Below are positions 35,797 through 47,740 of a DNA stretch of 64,000 nucleotides, one piece after another. This stretch comes from Amaranthus tricolor. Its lineage: Eukaryota; Streptophyta; Magnoliopsida; Caryophyllales; Amaranthaceae. Under the pieces are notes generated by a model. That model ran no database searches. It was not told where the DNA came from and saw nothing but the letters and a program-made list of their open reading frames with translations. The first letter of the stretch is position 1; each line of letters opens with the position of its first letter. Where the stretch lies: NCBI RefSeq assembly GCF_026212465.1, contig NC_080047.1, positions 39,492,422-39,556,421 of the forward strand, read 5' to 3'. The position numbers and the translations under genes are program-made.

Positions 35797-38700
35797 ATGC
35801 CAAAATCACACATATTTTGGCTTTGGGTATGGGGATTCATCATTATCACTGCCCAATTAGTTTTCTTTTCTGAATGTTTAAATTCTGAGGGTTTTTGTCT
35901 TTTAGAGCTGAAAAATGGGCTTGATGATGAATACAACAATCTAAGTAATTGGGATGCTAATAGTGAAACACCCTGTAAATGGAAAGGTGTGACTTGTTCT
36001 AATACTGCTTATCAACCTGTAGTGCTGTCTCTTGATCTTACAAAGATGAATCTTTCTGGGTCCTTAGGACCTAGCATTGGCTGTTTAATCCACCTAATTT
36101 TTCTTGATGTTTCTTTCAATTCATTGGGTGGGAATATACCCCATGAACTAGGGAATTGCTCATCATTACAGGCTTTATCTTTGAACGATAACCAGTTTGA
36201 AGGTCCAATCCCTGCTTCATTGGGTAGTTTGGCTTACTTACAATACCTCAATTTGTGTAACAACAACTTGATTGGTTCCATTCCTGAAGAGTTTGGGAAT
36301 CTCTCGTCGTTGGTTGAATTTGTGGCATATACTAATAGTATCAGTGGCTCATTGCCTCGCTCGATTGGGAATCTCAAGCAGTTGCAGAAATTTCGAGCAG
36401 GGCAAACTTCCATCAGCGGAAGTTTGCCCGCTGAGATTGGAAATTGTGAAAACTTGCAATATCTTGGATTAGCACAAAATGAGCTTGTTGGGTATATACC
36501 CAAAGAGATTGGGATGCTTACCAAATTAACTGAATTGATTCTTTGGGGTAATCAGTTGTCTGGTAGTATCCCAGTTGAGATTGTGAATTGCACTAATCTT
36601 GAGACTCTTGCTTTATATCAGAACAATCTTGTTGGGGAAATTCCTGGAGAAATTGGGAATCTTAAGTATCTGAAAAGATTATACCTTTATAGAAATCAGC
36701 TGAATGGAACCATTCCTAAGCAAATTGGGAATCTTTCTTTAGCTACAGAAATTGATTTTTCTGAGAATTTTTTGGTGGGGAAGATTCCATCTGAGATGGG
36801 TCAGATCAAGAATTTGACACTTCTTTATCTTTTCCAGAATCAGCTTACTGGTTCTATACCAGTTGAATTGAGTTTATTAAGAAACTTAACAAAGCTGGAT
36901 CTCTCAATCAATTATCTTACAGGTCGTATTCCAATCGGGTTTCAGTACTTAACTCGAATGATCCAACTTCAGCTATTTGACAATGACTTAACCGGTAGCA
37001 TTCCTCGAGGGCTTGGGATATACAGCCCACTTTGGGTGGTTGATTTTTCAGCTAATCAGTTGACAGGGAGGATTCCTCCATTCCTTTGTCGCCATTCGAA
37101 TTTGATATTGATCAATCTCGAATCGAATAAGCTCTATGGGAATATCCCATCCGGGGTTTTAAACTGCCCGTCTTTAGTGCAGCTTCGTTTGGTTGGTAAT
37201 CTGTTAACAGGGAGCTTTCCTGCAGAAATGTGCAAGCTTCAAAACCTTACCGCCATTGAGCTCGGACATAACAAGTTTAATGGTCCTATTCCCCCCGAAG
37301 TTGGAAAGTGTAATAAGTTGCAGCGGCTTGATCTTGCAAACAATAATTTTGCCATGGAGTTGCCAAAGGAGATTGGTAAACTGTCTCAGTTAGTGACATT
37401 TAACATCTCGTCCAATTTTCTCACAGGAAGAATCCCGATTGATATCATCGAGTGTAAGATGCTTCAGCGTCTTGATCTTAGCTTCAATAGCTTTGAAGGC
37501 GCTCTGCCAACTGAGCTAGGAACCCTTTTGCAGCTCGAACTTCTCATGCTTTCTGATAATAAGTTTTCAGGAAACATTCCATCTGCAATCGGGAATCTCA
37601 CTCGATTGACCGAGCTTCAGATGGGTGGAAACTCGTTTTCTGGTCATATCCCATCTTCTTTAGGAAATCTTACAGGGTTGCAGATTGCTATGAATCTCAG
37701 TTGTAACAATCTCTCTGGCACAATACCATCAGAGCTCGGAAACCTTATTCTTCTCGAATATCTTTACCTCGATAACAACCATTTGACGGGTGCGATCCCC
37801 AACACATTTGGAAACCTTTCAAGCTTGTTAGGTGTCAATTTCTCGTACAACGATTTAACCGGATCAATACCTTCAATACCCTTGTTCCAAACCATGGACG
37901 CCAGCAGTTTCATCGGAAATAAAGGTCTTTGTGGCCAGCCTCTTGCTAAAACTTGCAATGATACATTCGGGTTTAACTCTGTTCCACCTCAAACTAATGC
38001 TGAATCTTCCCAGGGGAAGATAATTACTGTGATTGCAGCTACTGTAGGCGGTATTTCACTTGTTCTGATCGTTGTTATACTGATCTATATGCAGAGGCCT
38101 GTCGAAACAGTAGCTTCTGTCGAAGAGAATGGAGCTGATTCGTCAGTTTCGGATATTTACTTCCCTCCTAAGGAAGGTTTCAATTTCCATGATCTTATTG
38201 AAGCAACAAACAATTTTGATGACATGTATATTATCGGAAGGGGCGCTTGTGGCACCGTATACAAGGCAGCTATGCGCACAGGCTTGACGATTGCTGTTAA
38301 GCGACTAGCTTCTAACAGGGAGGGTAACAACATCGAGAATGGCTTTCGTGCAGAGATTTTGACCCTTGGAAAGATTAGACACCGGAATATTGTGAAGCTA
38401 TACGGGTTTTGCCATCACCAAGGCTCGAATTTGCTGCTGTATGAGTATTTGTCTAGGGGCAGCTTAGGCGAATTGCTTCATGGACCGTCATGTGACTTAG
38501 ATTGGCCAACTCGGTTCTCAGTCGCACTCGGTGCAGCTCAAGGGCTAGCGTATCTACACCATGATTGCAAACCGAGGATTATTCATCGCGATATCAAATC
38601 AAACAATATCCTACTAGACGAAAAGTTTGAAGCACATGTTGGTGATTTCGGGTTGGCAAAAGTTGTTGACATGCCTCAGTCAAAATCAGTGTCTGCAGTT

Positions 38701-40542
38701 GCTGGATCATATGGATATATTGCTCCTGGTACGATTTCTCTTTGATAGAGTTATACTTTGTTTATATTTCTGCATATATAAATTTGCTTAGTGATCTTAT
38801 GCATATAGGTGGAACAATTGTCCCTTGCTCCTAAGAATGTTAGAAATTTGTGATGAACATCATTTAAGTTGGATAGGTAGCCTTTTAAGTGTTGGAGTAT
38901 ATGACCTAGGGCTTAGCCATCAGTTTAAGCTTTTGGTTGAATTGATTTCTTAACGTGGTATCAAAAGCTCAGGTCACCAGTTGGAATCTCATCCAACCCT
39001 CCTTTCAAGTGAAATTATTAGCGCCAGCCGCCAAGTATAAGAGAGACTTAAGCTATGTATACACTTTTAGTTCTAGCCTAAAGGGATCTAGGAGAGGGAC
39101 TATATACATATATTGAGGCCTCAATCATCTGCTTAAGCTTTTGGTTGAGCTGGTTTTTTTAACATAGAGCGGTTTATGGGCATTTAAATCCATGCTTTTA
39201 TAGGTGTTATGATGGTTCCTAAGATAAATATAAGGTTCATGTGAATGATGGTTGATGATAAACTTGAATTTGATGCAGAAATTTGTGTTTACTTTATTGT
39301 TTTATTGTTGCCAACTGTTGTATGATACATTACACTGTATTTCAACAGAGTAGGTTTAAACAAACAAGTTGTTCACTTAGAACCTAATGCATCTGTTGCT
39401 TTAAAATGAATTTTTTTGGGATCAAATCATAGTGCAATTATTGGCCATATCACCAAAGTCATTTGAGGTGACCACCACCGCAATATAGACCACAATTACA
39501 GCAAAACTATTCGCATTGACTGCGGATTGTTTTCAAAATCATTACCATAATTGCAACTGCATCTGCGAATTTGCACTATTGTTCAATAAATTCAGTGTCG
39601 TTCCTGACATTTAAAAGCCCCAAACAAAATGAAAAAAATGGGCCCTTTCTATAGAGGGTCGATTTCAGTTATTAATGGGTGTTCAGCAAAGTAAAGTTAC
39701 AATTTTACAAGCGGTGTTCTACAATGACAACATTGTTGAATTAACATATTGGGCCATTTTCTAGCTCTGGGCTCTAGATATTTATCTACCTTGTCTAGGT
39801 TAGGAATGACCCTGAATACATTCAACTAAGAGTTGGTATTTTCTTCATAGCTATATTAGTTGGCATATTACTTGATTATAAGTCAAATCCATGCTATTAT
39901 GGTAGTAACTACATTGTCTTATGAACGCAAAAAGGATATCCAACTATCCATGATATTATTGATTAGGATATTCTAGCATCACCAATGTAGGAGACAAACA
40001 TACATTATCATATAATTATGTTGACCTTTTTCCATGTGAATTATCATTGTCTTAGATATGGTTTGTAGTTAAATGTTATTGCAACTATATATAACAATTT
40101 AAAAGCGTTACTTTAGATTTAACAAAAAATTTGTCCTCAAAGTGGTATTGTGGTCCTTGCAGAATATGCATACACAATGAAGGTCACGGAAAAGTGCGAC
40201 ATCTATAGCTACGGAGTAGTTCTTTTGGAACTTTTAACAGGAAAAACCCCGGTACAACCCCTAGACCAGGGTGGCGATCTTGTTAATTGGGTCAAAAATT
40301 ACATCCGGACTAATTCATTGACGCCCGGATTACTCGATGCTCGTTTAAACTTACAAGATAGAAGTATTGTTGATCATATGATAACTGTCATGAAACTTGC
40401 TTTACTCTGCATTAACATGTCTCCATTCGACCGCCCGTCGATGAGGGAAGTTGTGTTGATGCTCAATGAATCTAATCAGATTGATGGGAAATCAGATTCT
40501 CCTTCTTTTCATGATATATCCCTTAAGGATAATGCTGTCTGA
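35797..40542 (+). CDS. LRR receptor-like kinase, subfamily XI type (two exons)
   Basis: Exon 1 is 35797-38728 and exon 2 is 40163-40542. Donor CCTG|GTACG and acceptor TTGCAG|AATATG join in phase 1 to give 1103 residues. A signal peptide (1-27) is followed by an LRR N-terminal cap with the CKWKGVTCSN motif, about 26 plant LRRs of 24 residues (about 75-720, e.g. LPKEIGKLSQL), a transmembrane segment (about 741-765) and a Ser/Thr kinase (about 809-1085). Active-site residues are intact: GRGACGTVY loop, Lys835 in AVKR, HRD at 930-932 followed by IKSNN, DFG starting at 950, and APEY completed across the splice junction. Having Arg before Asp makes it an RD kinase. The arrangement and sequence recall the At2g33170/At5g63930 group of Arabidopsis, by memory only. 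The plasma-membrane site and peptide-ligand role follow from the family. Confidence 0.95.
38729..40162 (+). other. intron of the LRR-RLK gene
   Basis: Begins GTACGA and ends CTTGCAG. It interrupts the kinase between the activation segment and helix F. If retained, translation stops at 38743-38745 and the kinase lacks its C-lobe. It contains SINE-like repeat pieces near 38885-39160. Confidence 0.92.
38885..39160. repeat. SINE-like (tRNA-derived) repeat pieces
   Basis: The words TTAAGCTTTTGGTTGAATTG and GTGGTATCAAAAGCTCAGGTC followed by AGTTGGAATCTC recall A- and B-box-like parts of tRNA-derived plant repeats. The first part recurs at 39132-39165. Inverted relatives are seen near 53480-53600, 57850-57950 and 59385-59470. 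Class assignment is tentative. Confidence 0.35.
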
Positions 40543-42125
40543 TACGTACCGGTGTAACATAATCCGTCAAATTTGCTTTTTGAATTTATAATTCGCTTAA
40601 AATGGTTTAAATTTTGGCGAGAAATTAACCATAATTTGCTTTTTTATTCATGATTTACGAGGAAATGTGACACCCATACTATAAGTAGAAATAACCCAAA
40701 TTTTCATTGTACATTCTATTTTTTTTTTCTTTTACATTTGTGTAGCCCCACATTTTGTTGAGTATCTAATTATAGATAATAAGTCATTGTATTCTAGAAA
40801 CAAAATAGTTTTCTGATTAATGATTTAATGGTGACATTTTCTTAGTCACCTTATTGATAAATACCTAATGCTGGCTATGTAGATTTTATTTTTCATATAA
40901 TTAGCTCATTTTTATAATTGATCACTTTAAAATTATTAGTGATTAATTTAACATACTAAATGTACATATGTCAGCCTAATAAAAATGAAACTGTCTCATT
41001 TAAAAATTTGTGTTTAACATTTTCATATTGTTTATTGTTTCATATGTTTTGTATTTGTAAAAGTTATTTGTATGGATTTCAACAGTGCAATATATGAGAT
41101 CTTTCATATAAAGCAAATTCTTCATTAGGAGCGCTCGCTCTATTGGAGCGTCCATTCCATCAGAGAGGCCTACTCCCTTAAGGGATGCTTGAATTGGATG
41201 TAAATATTTAAGAGGAAAAATAAAGTCAAATTAATAAAATGAAAGCAAATAGATATGCATTTGAAGTAGTTGAGATAGTTTTAAAGAAGGTAAAATGAGC
41301 ATGAAATAAAAATAATGAAGAAAAAAGAAGATTGCTCCTCTATAATAATTAAATTTTACTAATTTCTCATTTATCAACTTTATTTTTTTACTTTGACTAT
41401 TTTTCACCCCTTAAATATTTACAACCAATCTAAGTATACCCTTAGAGTGATCGCTCTTAGAAGAGTAATGATACTTTAATGGTGAAAGACGACGAAGAAC
41501 GAAAATCAAAATCTTGATGAAGAACACAACAATCATAAACTTCCAATTACATAAACATTATAGTACTAATTAAAATTAAAAACTAGATTAAAAGAGAGTA
41601 ATTAACAAAAGGCATAATATAATTAACTAAGTTTGACTTGTGTGCAATTACTAAATTGCTAGTCTTGGGCGAAATTCCCGAATCTCGGTTGAGATTTCAT
41701 CGACTACTTCCCAGAACTTTAATCAAACCATGACTTCGTCCGAGTTCTTTATAATATCGCCCGAAATCATGCTAATTGACTTGAAATCTTATCAGTGACT
41801 CTCAAACCTCTTCATAACCATGAAATGTCTTCGTGAGCTACGGAATAATGTCCGAACATGCGATGACACGTCATTAAAGATCGGTAGACATAATTGAGGA
41901 TGAGGATGGCTTGAAACTTGCTTGAATACACTCGAATATCAATCATTAAAGCACGAAAAGACATACAACACCAAATGAACTCCAATTAGCAAATCTTGAT
42001 CACTTTAAACCTCAAAACGCTAACCAAAGCTCTCGATAAACCAAAAAAAGACACGATAAGCGTAAAAAACTACACTTATCATGTCATAATTGGACTATTA
42101 TATAAATTATAATAGTGTATCATAA

Positions 42126-42126
<1 letters not shown>

Positions 42127-42167
<41 letters not shown>
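42127..42167. repeat. (TAA)n microsatellite
   Basis: About 13 uninterrupted TAA units. Confidence 0.9.
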
Positions 42168-42284
42168 GGCCCGTCTCAGACCCGTAGCCCGCTATATTTT
42201 TGTTAATAAAGAGTCCGTTTAAATTCTATTTACGGCCCATATAGAGCCTATCTTTAGCCCAGACCAATTAAGCCATATCATCTT

Positions 42285-42535
42285 AAGCTAGTCTCTTGAG
42301 AGATCGTCTCTTTAAGAGACGTATCTCAAGTCTAGCCCATTAAAGAGTAATGCATATTTATCGTATTCTTAATGCCTACTTACATTATCCTTAATGCTTA
42401 CTTATCGTATCCTTAATGCCTACTTCAATATCTTAAATGTCTACTTACATCATTCTTAATGCCTACTTACAATATTTTAAAAAATATATAATGAGCCGGC
42501 CCAATTAGATACCGTCTCTTACAAGGATTTGTGTA
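42285..42535. repeat. repeat with CTTAATGCCTACTTAC minisatellite
   Basis: The outer parts contain GAGATCGTCTCTTTAAGAGA and GATACCGTCTCTTACAAGG. Inside, five imperfect units of 20-24 bp with the core CTTAATGCCTACTTAC run from about 42360 to 42478. A related copy in the opposite orientation lies at 54283-54500 and a shorter relative near 46555-46680. Confidence 0.65.
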
Positions 42536-42558
42536 TTATCTTTCTCATTTAAATCCTA

Positions 42559-42817
42559 CTCCCTCCAATTCACAAGTAGTGTCTCATTTGCTTTATACAC
42601 TCTATCCAATGTACTTATTCAATCCTTAATATCTCTAATAGTGCATAATTAAAAATTATGAAAAGTTGATATGAATAATCTTTGCATTGATACGAATCAA
42701 ACAAGATCGCACTTGACTATGTTTTAACTTATAGATTAATAATAAAATACAAATTACAAGTAAGAAATGAATAGTATTCAAAAAACAAATGAGACATTAC
42801 TAGTGAATTGGAGGGAG
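42559..42817. mobile_element. Stowaway-like MITE
   Basis: Ends CTCCCTCCAATTCACAAGTA and an inverted copy ending GTGAATTGGAGGGAG, flanked by TA at 42557-42558 and 42818-42819. 259 bp, non-coding. Confidence 0.85.
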
Positions 42818-42901
42818 TATAATAAGTACTTGTATTTACTACCCTCCTCCAAAAGTATTAATGGTTTTTTTGATAATTGGTATTAAATAGTGAAAATCGA
42901 A

Positions 42902-43877
42902 GTTGTTAAAATCGTAATTTTAACTTGTATCAAAAACAGCTCCTAGAATCGAATCGTGAAATCGAATAGTTCTACAATTTTGCAAAAATAAACATTTGTA
43001 ATTGCTTTTGTATATTATTTAGTCATTTTTATTGTAAAAGAACACTTAAAATTTATTTAATATTTTTAAAACTTTGTTATTATTAAAACAATATACTATA
43101 GCTTCTTATTTACTGGCTTTTTCTCTTTTTTTATGAATTGACAAACATAATAAAATATACACTAATCATATATAATAATTATTTTATAAAAACAAACAAA
43201 TCAAGTACATACAATAACAATGATCCTCAGTAAATTAAGCAACATCAAGTAAAACACTTTTATTAAAGTCACATTATAATGAAACATTTTTGAAGGCCTA
43301 ATAATTTCGTAACAATCAACCAGCTAGAGTCAAGTTCCAGCTCGAGTGTGTATTTTGCTTCCTTTTTGGTATATAATACAAATTATTTGGCAAAAAAAAA
43401 AATCATAACAATCAATAATGCAGAAATTATCAATTATGAACATCAATGTAATAATTAATAAGTAACACCAAATGAAACCAAAGCTCAAGTTGTAATCTAG
43501 ATAAAATAAAACAACTCAAGTAAAAAGAATTTTCATTAAAAAGTTAAGAATCCCAACTCCCATGCATGTTTATATAATAACCATATTATGGTCAAGAATC
43601 GAAATTTAAATATTAAAAAGAAAAATAGGAAATAGCCCATGGATATAGTTGATTTGGTGGGATAAGACACTATTTCGTATATTTGTGGAGGTTTTTTTAA
43701 AATCGTGAGTAATTAGTAGAATCGTAATATTCTATGATGGTTACTATTCTATGATTCTATATAATTCAAACGTTTCTACTTGCGATTCTCATTGATTTTG
43801 ATTTTAGTAACGACGTTAGTGTGTATTTGGATCGTAAAACCGTACGATTTTACAATCGAAATCGCAATTTTAACAAT
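42902..43877. mobile_element. possible DNA transposon with TTGTTAAAATCG ends
   Basis: The left end TTGTTAAAATCGTAATTTTA and the right end (inverted TTGTTAAAATTGCGATTTCG) pair imperfectly, with further ATCG-rich words inside both ends. No clear target duplication and no transposase. Boundaries are uncertain. Confidence 0.4.
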
Positions 43878-44885
43878 CTTGTGGGAATAATAATTAAAAT
43901 TGAGTGTAGTTTTAGTGGGAAAATTGTTTAACAAGTTTAATGGGCAAATTTGTTCCGCCTCAATCATCTTATTTTTAAAAAAATTCATTCGGTTACCATT
44001 TGAATACATGATACTAAAAAAATTACAAACAAAAAAACTTTTTTATAATCAAAGTTTCATTCCTATGGGAATTAATAACACGATAATAAATTTTCCTAAA
44101 AACTTACACCATAAATAATTCTCAGTAATACCATTTAGTACCAACAAGCAAGTGGGTATTTGAGGCTCACTCAAAGCAAAACAATGGGATGAATTGTTGG
44201 TGATAAGGTGGTATTATGTTATGTGTTGCATTTTCACTATCACTAGTTCACTACCAGGGGGCCCATGCCCATGGCTGACTTCCATTCCTTGTGTGTGGCT
44301 TTCATTGAAGCAATTTGCTATTATAAATAAAGCCTACCTTAGCTTGAAACTATTCCTATGTAATTGGATTCCAACTCTCTGTTCTTATAGATTTGGTGTC
44401 AGCAAAGATCTTGGCAATACACCTCCACCCACATGTTTGGAAATCCCTTCATTTTAGTTGTCTTTCTAATGTTAAACTTTTTAAGATGGAAGTCACCGAA
44501 GAAATCGTGTCATGGTAGGTCGTTTACGTGTTGTATATATTCGCTGCAATAAATTTAACTTTTTATGAATTAAATTTAGTGGCATTAAAAAAACCCATTT
44601 CTTATTTGTCGCCACCAATTTCATTTTATCGCCACCCCCCCCTTGAATGAAATTACGACTTTACCCCTGAAATTTAAAAAATTACGAAAATGCCACTAAG
44701 CTTATAACTTATATAAAAACACTTCAAATCCACTCAATAACACTTTCATCACTTCCATAAAATCAAATTCTTCACATAAAATTAAGCGGAGCTAAAACTT
44801 TGGAATCGAAATCGTCAAAAAAAATTCGAGGTAAGTTTTTTTAAATCAATCGAAGCAAAAAAAAAAAAAAAAAAATTTTCGATTC

Positions 44886-44941
44886 GGCCCAGTCGCACAA
44901 AACGTGCGACTGTACAGTCGCACGTTTTGTGCGACTGGGCC
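44886..44941. repeat. perfect 56 bp palindrome
   Basis: Reads identically on both strands from GGCCCAGTCGCAC to GTGCGACTGGGCC, with centre GTAC at 44912-44915. Each arm itself contains the smaller inverted pair GTCGCAC AAAAC GTGCGAC. A-run on the left and T-run on the right extend the possible stem imperfectly. Confidence 0.95.
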
Positions 44942-44947
44942 AAAACC

Positions 44948-44983
<36 letters not shown>

Positions 44984-45092
44984 TTTTGAAAGAGTTTGTT
45001 GTTAGTTAATGTTATTTAGTAAATGTTGTAATAATATGTATTATGATAATGTTGTTGTAAGAAGTAGTTATTGATTTACGTATTCGAAAAAG

Positions 45093-45208
45093 AAAAAAAA
45101 AAAAAATTAAAACCGGTCGCACGAACCGGTCGCACAAAATGTGCGACTGTACAGTCGCACATTTTGTGCGACCGGTTCGTGCGACCGGTTTTAATTTTTT
45201 TTTTTTTT
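45093..45208. repeat. perfect 116 bp palindrome
   Basis: A 14 bp A-run, then TTAAAACCGGTCGCAC and onwards, mirrored exactly around 45150/45151 to a matching T-run. The centre is again GTAC within CTGTACAG. The arms carry two CCGGTCGCAC words and the inner GTCGCAC AAAAT GTGCGAC pair. Confidence 0.95.
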
Positions 45209-45570
45209 TATTGTAATGAATTTGTTTAGTGTAATTAATTTATTAAATTTGAGACTCATTATAATAAAAATTAATAATTATTATAATAATTATGATAATG
45301 TAATAAATGAGACTCATCCATCGAAAACTAATTAATACCCTTTATTGGAACTTAAATTTCTGGGATACTATTGGAACTGAAGAGACTTCTTGGGAGATGA
45401 GGCCTAATACAAGTAAACTTTCCATATCCACTTGTAATAAATGAGACTCATCCATCGAAAACTAATTATTATAACTCTTGGAAAATGCAGAATAATAATT
45501 ATGACATTAATACAGGTTTAATAATAATAATAATAATAAAGAAAAAAAAATTTAAAAAAAAAAATATATA

Positions 45571-45628
45571 AGTCGCACAAAATGTGCGACTGTGTTGTGC
45601 GACTGTCAGTCGCACGTTTTGTGCGACT
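45571..45628. repeat. third inverted repeat of the GTCGCAC type
   Basis: Left arm AGTCGCACAAAATGTGCGAC, 14 bp loop (45593-45606) that contains one more TGTGCGACTG word, and right arm ending GTGCGACT. The arms differ at one base pair. Confidence 0.9.
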
Positions 45629-45675
45629 GGTATTTTTTTTTTTTTTTTTTTTTAATTTTTATTATTAATTTTATT

Positions 45676-45689
45676 ATTATAATTAAAAA

Positions 45690-45722
<33 letters not shown>

Positions 45723-45777
45723 AACCGTAATAATAATAACCGTTATAATAATAATAACAACCGTAATAATAATAGCC

Positions 45778-45815
<38 letters not shown>
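45676..45815. repeat. TTA/TAA microsatellites
   Basis: A TTA run (about 45690-45720) is followed by interrupted AATAATAACCG units and a TAA run (about 45776-45815). Open frames crossing this stretch are low-complexity artefacts. Confidence 0.85.
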
Positions 45816-45816
<1 letters not shown>

Positions 45817-45985
45817 TAAATAAAAATAATTAAAAAAAATTAAAAAAAATGAAAATGAAAAGTTATTAACTCAATGGCAAATTTGTAAATTTTTAAAAAT
45901 CAGGGGTAAATTCGTAATTTCATTAAGAGGGGGGGGTGGCGATAAAATGAAAAGGGTGGCGACAAATAATAATACCCTAAAAAAA

Positions 45986-47221
45986 TGCTACTGATTATAT
46001 TTTTAGTGTAGTAATTGTTGATTTTTATTTTAAGTTCTACTATAAAGTGATTTAGTGACACTTTATTTGGCCTTTAGTAGCATATGTAATTGTTACTATA
46101 GTCTATTTATGAGAAATGTCATTAGATCCTATTTTGTGAAAATCTTTAGTATGCTTTTTTATTATGCTGCTAAATGGTCTAATAAATGCCACTATATATA
46201 CTATTAGAAATTTAAAGTAGTAACATTTAAATCAAATGTCGCTGAATATATTCCACTAAAAACAAATTATATTATAATGATTATGTCTGTCTTTCCTCGT
46301 GCCAAATCATCCTGTGCTAATGTATCGTGAATAGTGTTGTGCCTTCTAGGCCATCCTAAAATAAGGTCTAACAATGTAAATGTGTCATCTCGGGTCGCCC
46401 ATGTTTGATGCCTATTGTGTCTCGTGCCAAGTCGTGCTATGACAGTGTGGTGATCAATATTATAATATGGGAAGACATTCTTATTGATTATTAATGTAAT
46501 TTGGGACGACACACTTATTGATTATCACTGTGATCAATAGTATCTATAATATTCTAAATACCTATTTACAATACTCTTAATGTCTATCGAGAAATTTACT
46601 TTATATTTTTCTTTTTGGGTCAACCTAATTAGAGATAATCTTTCAAAGAAACCGTCTTTCACAAGAATTTGTGATCTACAAATAACATCTTTGTAGAAAT
46701 TAAGAAAAGGGATTGGAGAAAAGTGTCTACAACAATGATTTATTAGGAAAGTAAAATTAATGTATAAATAAGATGAAAGATTAGTTAAATGTAATGATGA
46801 AAATTAGTTAAAAAAGGAAGTTTGGTATATTTTTTAAAAGATGGTCTCTCTAAAAACCTACTATATAAAAAAAACATTTGTGTATTGAGGTCTCATGTCA
46901 TGTATTAAGGGTAGGAGGCCCAAAATACACAAGTTTTTTTCTATTTTAATTAGCAGTAAGACAGTAACTCTCATGTGAGACGACTGAAGTTGTGCGACTG
47001 ATCCATGCCTAGTTAATTTTTTTTCTAATTCTGACATTAATTTTAAGTCTTAAAAGACAAATATTAAGATTACTTAAAATGTCAATTTCACAACTTAAAA
47101 AACCAATTTCACAGTTTGTAATACTAATTTCAATGTTTAAGTCATCCTTGCTACTTTAGAGTTTAAATAAAAATATTAAGCCTTGAAATTGATTTTTTAA
47201 GTTTCAAAATTTGTCTTTTAA
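45986..47221. other. intergenic, repeats only
   Basis: Contains a relative of the CTTAATGCC repeat (46555-46680), where GAAACCGTCTTTCACAAG appears, and a degenerate repeat of CTTAAAA words (about 47030-47220) that also surrounds the Harbinger-like MITE. No gene seen. Confidence 0.5.
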
Positions 47222-47740
47222 GTTTGGTTGATGGTAATGAAGTAATGGAAATGAAATGTTGTAATGGCAATAATAATGAAGGAATGGATATGAGAATTGG
47301 TAATAAAGATTCTTTTGTTTGGTGTGCATGACTAAAGAATGGTAATGGAAGATAATATTCCATTGATTGCATTTAGTTGTTAGTAATAAAAAATGGTAAT
47401 GATTCATATTTGTATCTAAAAGCATTATTGTATCTAAATTATTCTATCTAATGATTCTTTTTTTAATAATAATTTTTTTTCGATAATTACATACATACCC
47501 TTTTTTTTTTTGTTTCAGCTCGAAACAACATTACCTTATTTTATTACCACAGTAATACTTCATTATCATTACAGCCTAATACCAGGTTGTTTCATGATAA
47601 TAAAAATGGTCCTTTTTGGTAATTTCATTACCTTATTTTATTACCATCCATTACCATTGAAGGCATCCAAACAACCAAATTTTTTATTACTTAATTTTAT
47701 TACCATTACCGCCCTCTAATACCATGTACCAAACGGGCCG
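47222..47740. mobile_element. PIF/Harbinger-like MITE, copy 2
   Basis: Nearly collinear with 23584-24136. The right end ACCAAACGGGCCG followed by TTA is intact, but the left CGGCCC is lost. The flanks on both sides also match those of copy 1. Confidence 0.75.

Larger units (their letters stand above)
40543..42558. other. intergenic, repeats only
   Basis: Follows the LRR-RLK stop. Holds a GATCACTTTAAAAT-type repeat piece (40880-41015), a TAA microsatellite (42127-42167) and a minisatellite-bearing repeat (42285-42535). No gene seen. Confidence 0.5.
44594..45977. mobile_element. inverted-repeat element carrying three palindromes
   Basis: The ends are inverted copies over about 100 bp. Left: CCCATTTCTTATTTGTCGCC, then a CATTTTATCGCC block and TTTACCCCTG; the right end is the counterpart, with a few mismatches. 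An 8 bp repeat TAAAAAAA flanks it (44586-44593 and 45978-45985), though in A-rich DNA this is weak. The interior has no transposase. It holds three palindromes built from GTCGCAC/GTGCGAC words, each with an A-run on the left and a T-run on the right, plus TAA/TTA microsatellites and a directly repeated 30 bp block (about 45303-45333 and 45438-45468). The class could be MULE, hAT or foldback. Confidence 0.7.

Noticed and set aside
36234..37958. Antisense and shifted frames over the LRR region
   Set aside because: Shadow frames produced by the repetitive LRR coding sequence.
42360..42478. Regularly spaced short repeats that superficially suggest a CRISPR array
   Set aside because: Units are imperfect and contiguous with no unique spacers, and the DNA is from a plant. 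It is a minisatellite.
44194..44457. 87-residue plus-strand frame
   Set aside because: No signal peptide pattern, domain or similarity that I recognise; an isolated frame in intergenic DNA.
44886..45208. GC-rich hairpins followed by T-runs as rho-independent terminators
   Set aside because: They match that shape, but the host is a eukaryote, no gene lies upstream, and the symmetric A-runs on the other side point to a palindrome module.
45592..45819. 75-residue frame rich in Ile and Leu
   Set aside because: Runs through T-tracts and TAA microsatellites inside the palindrome-bearing element.
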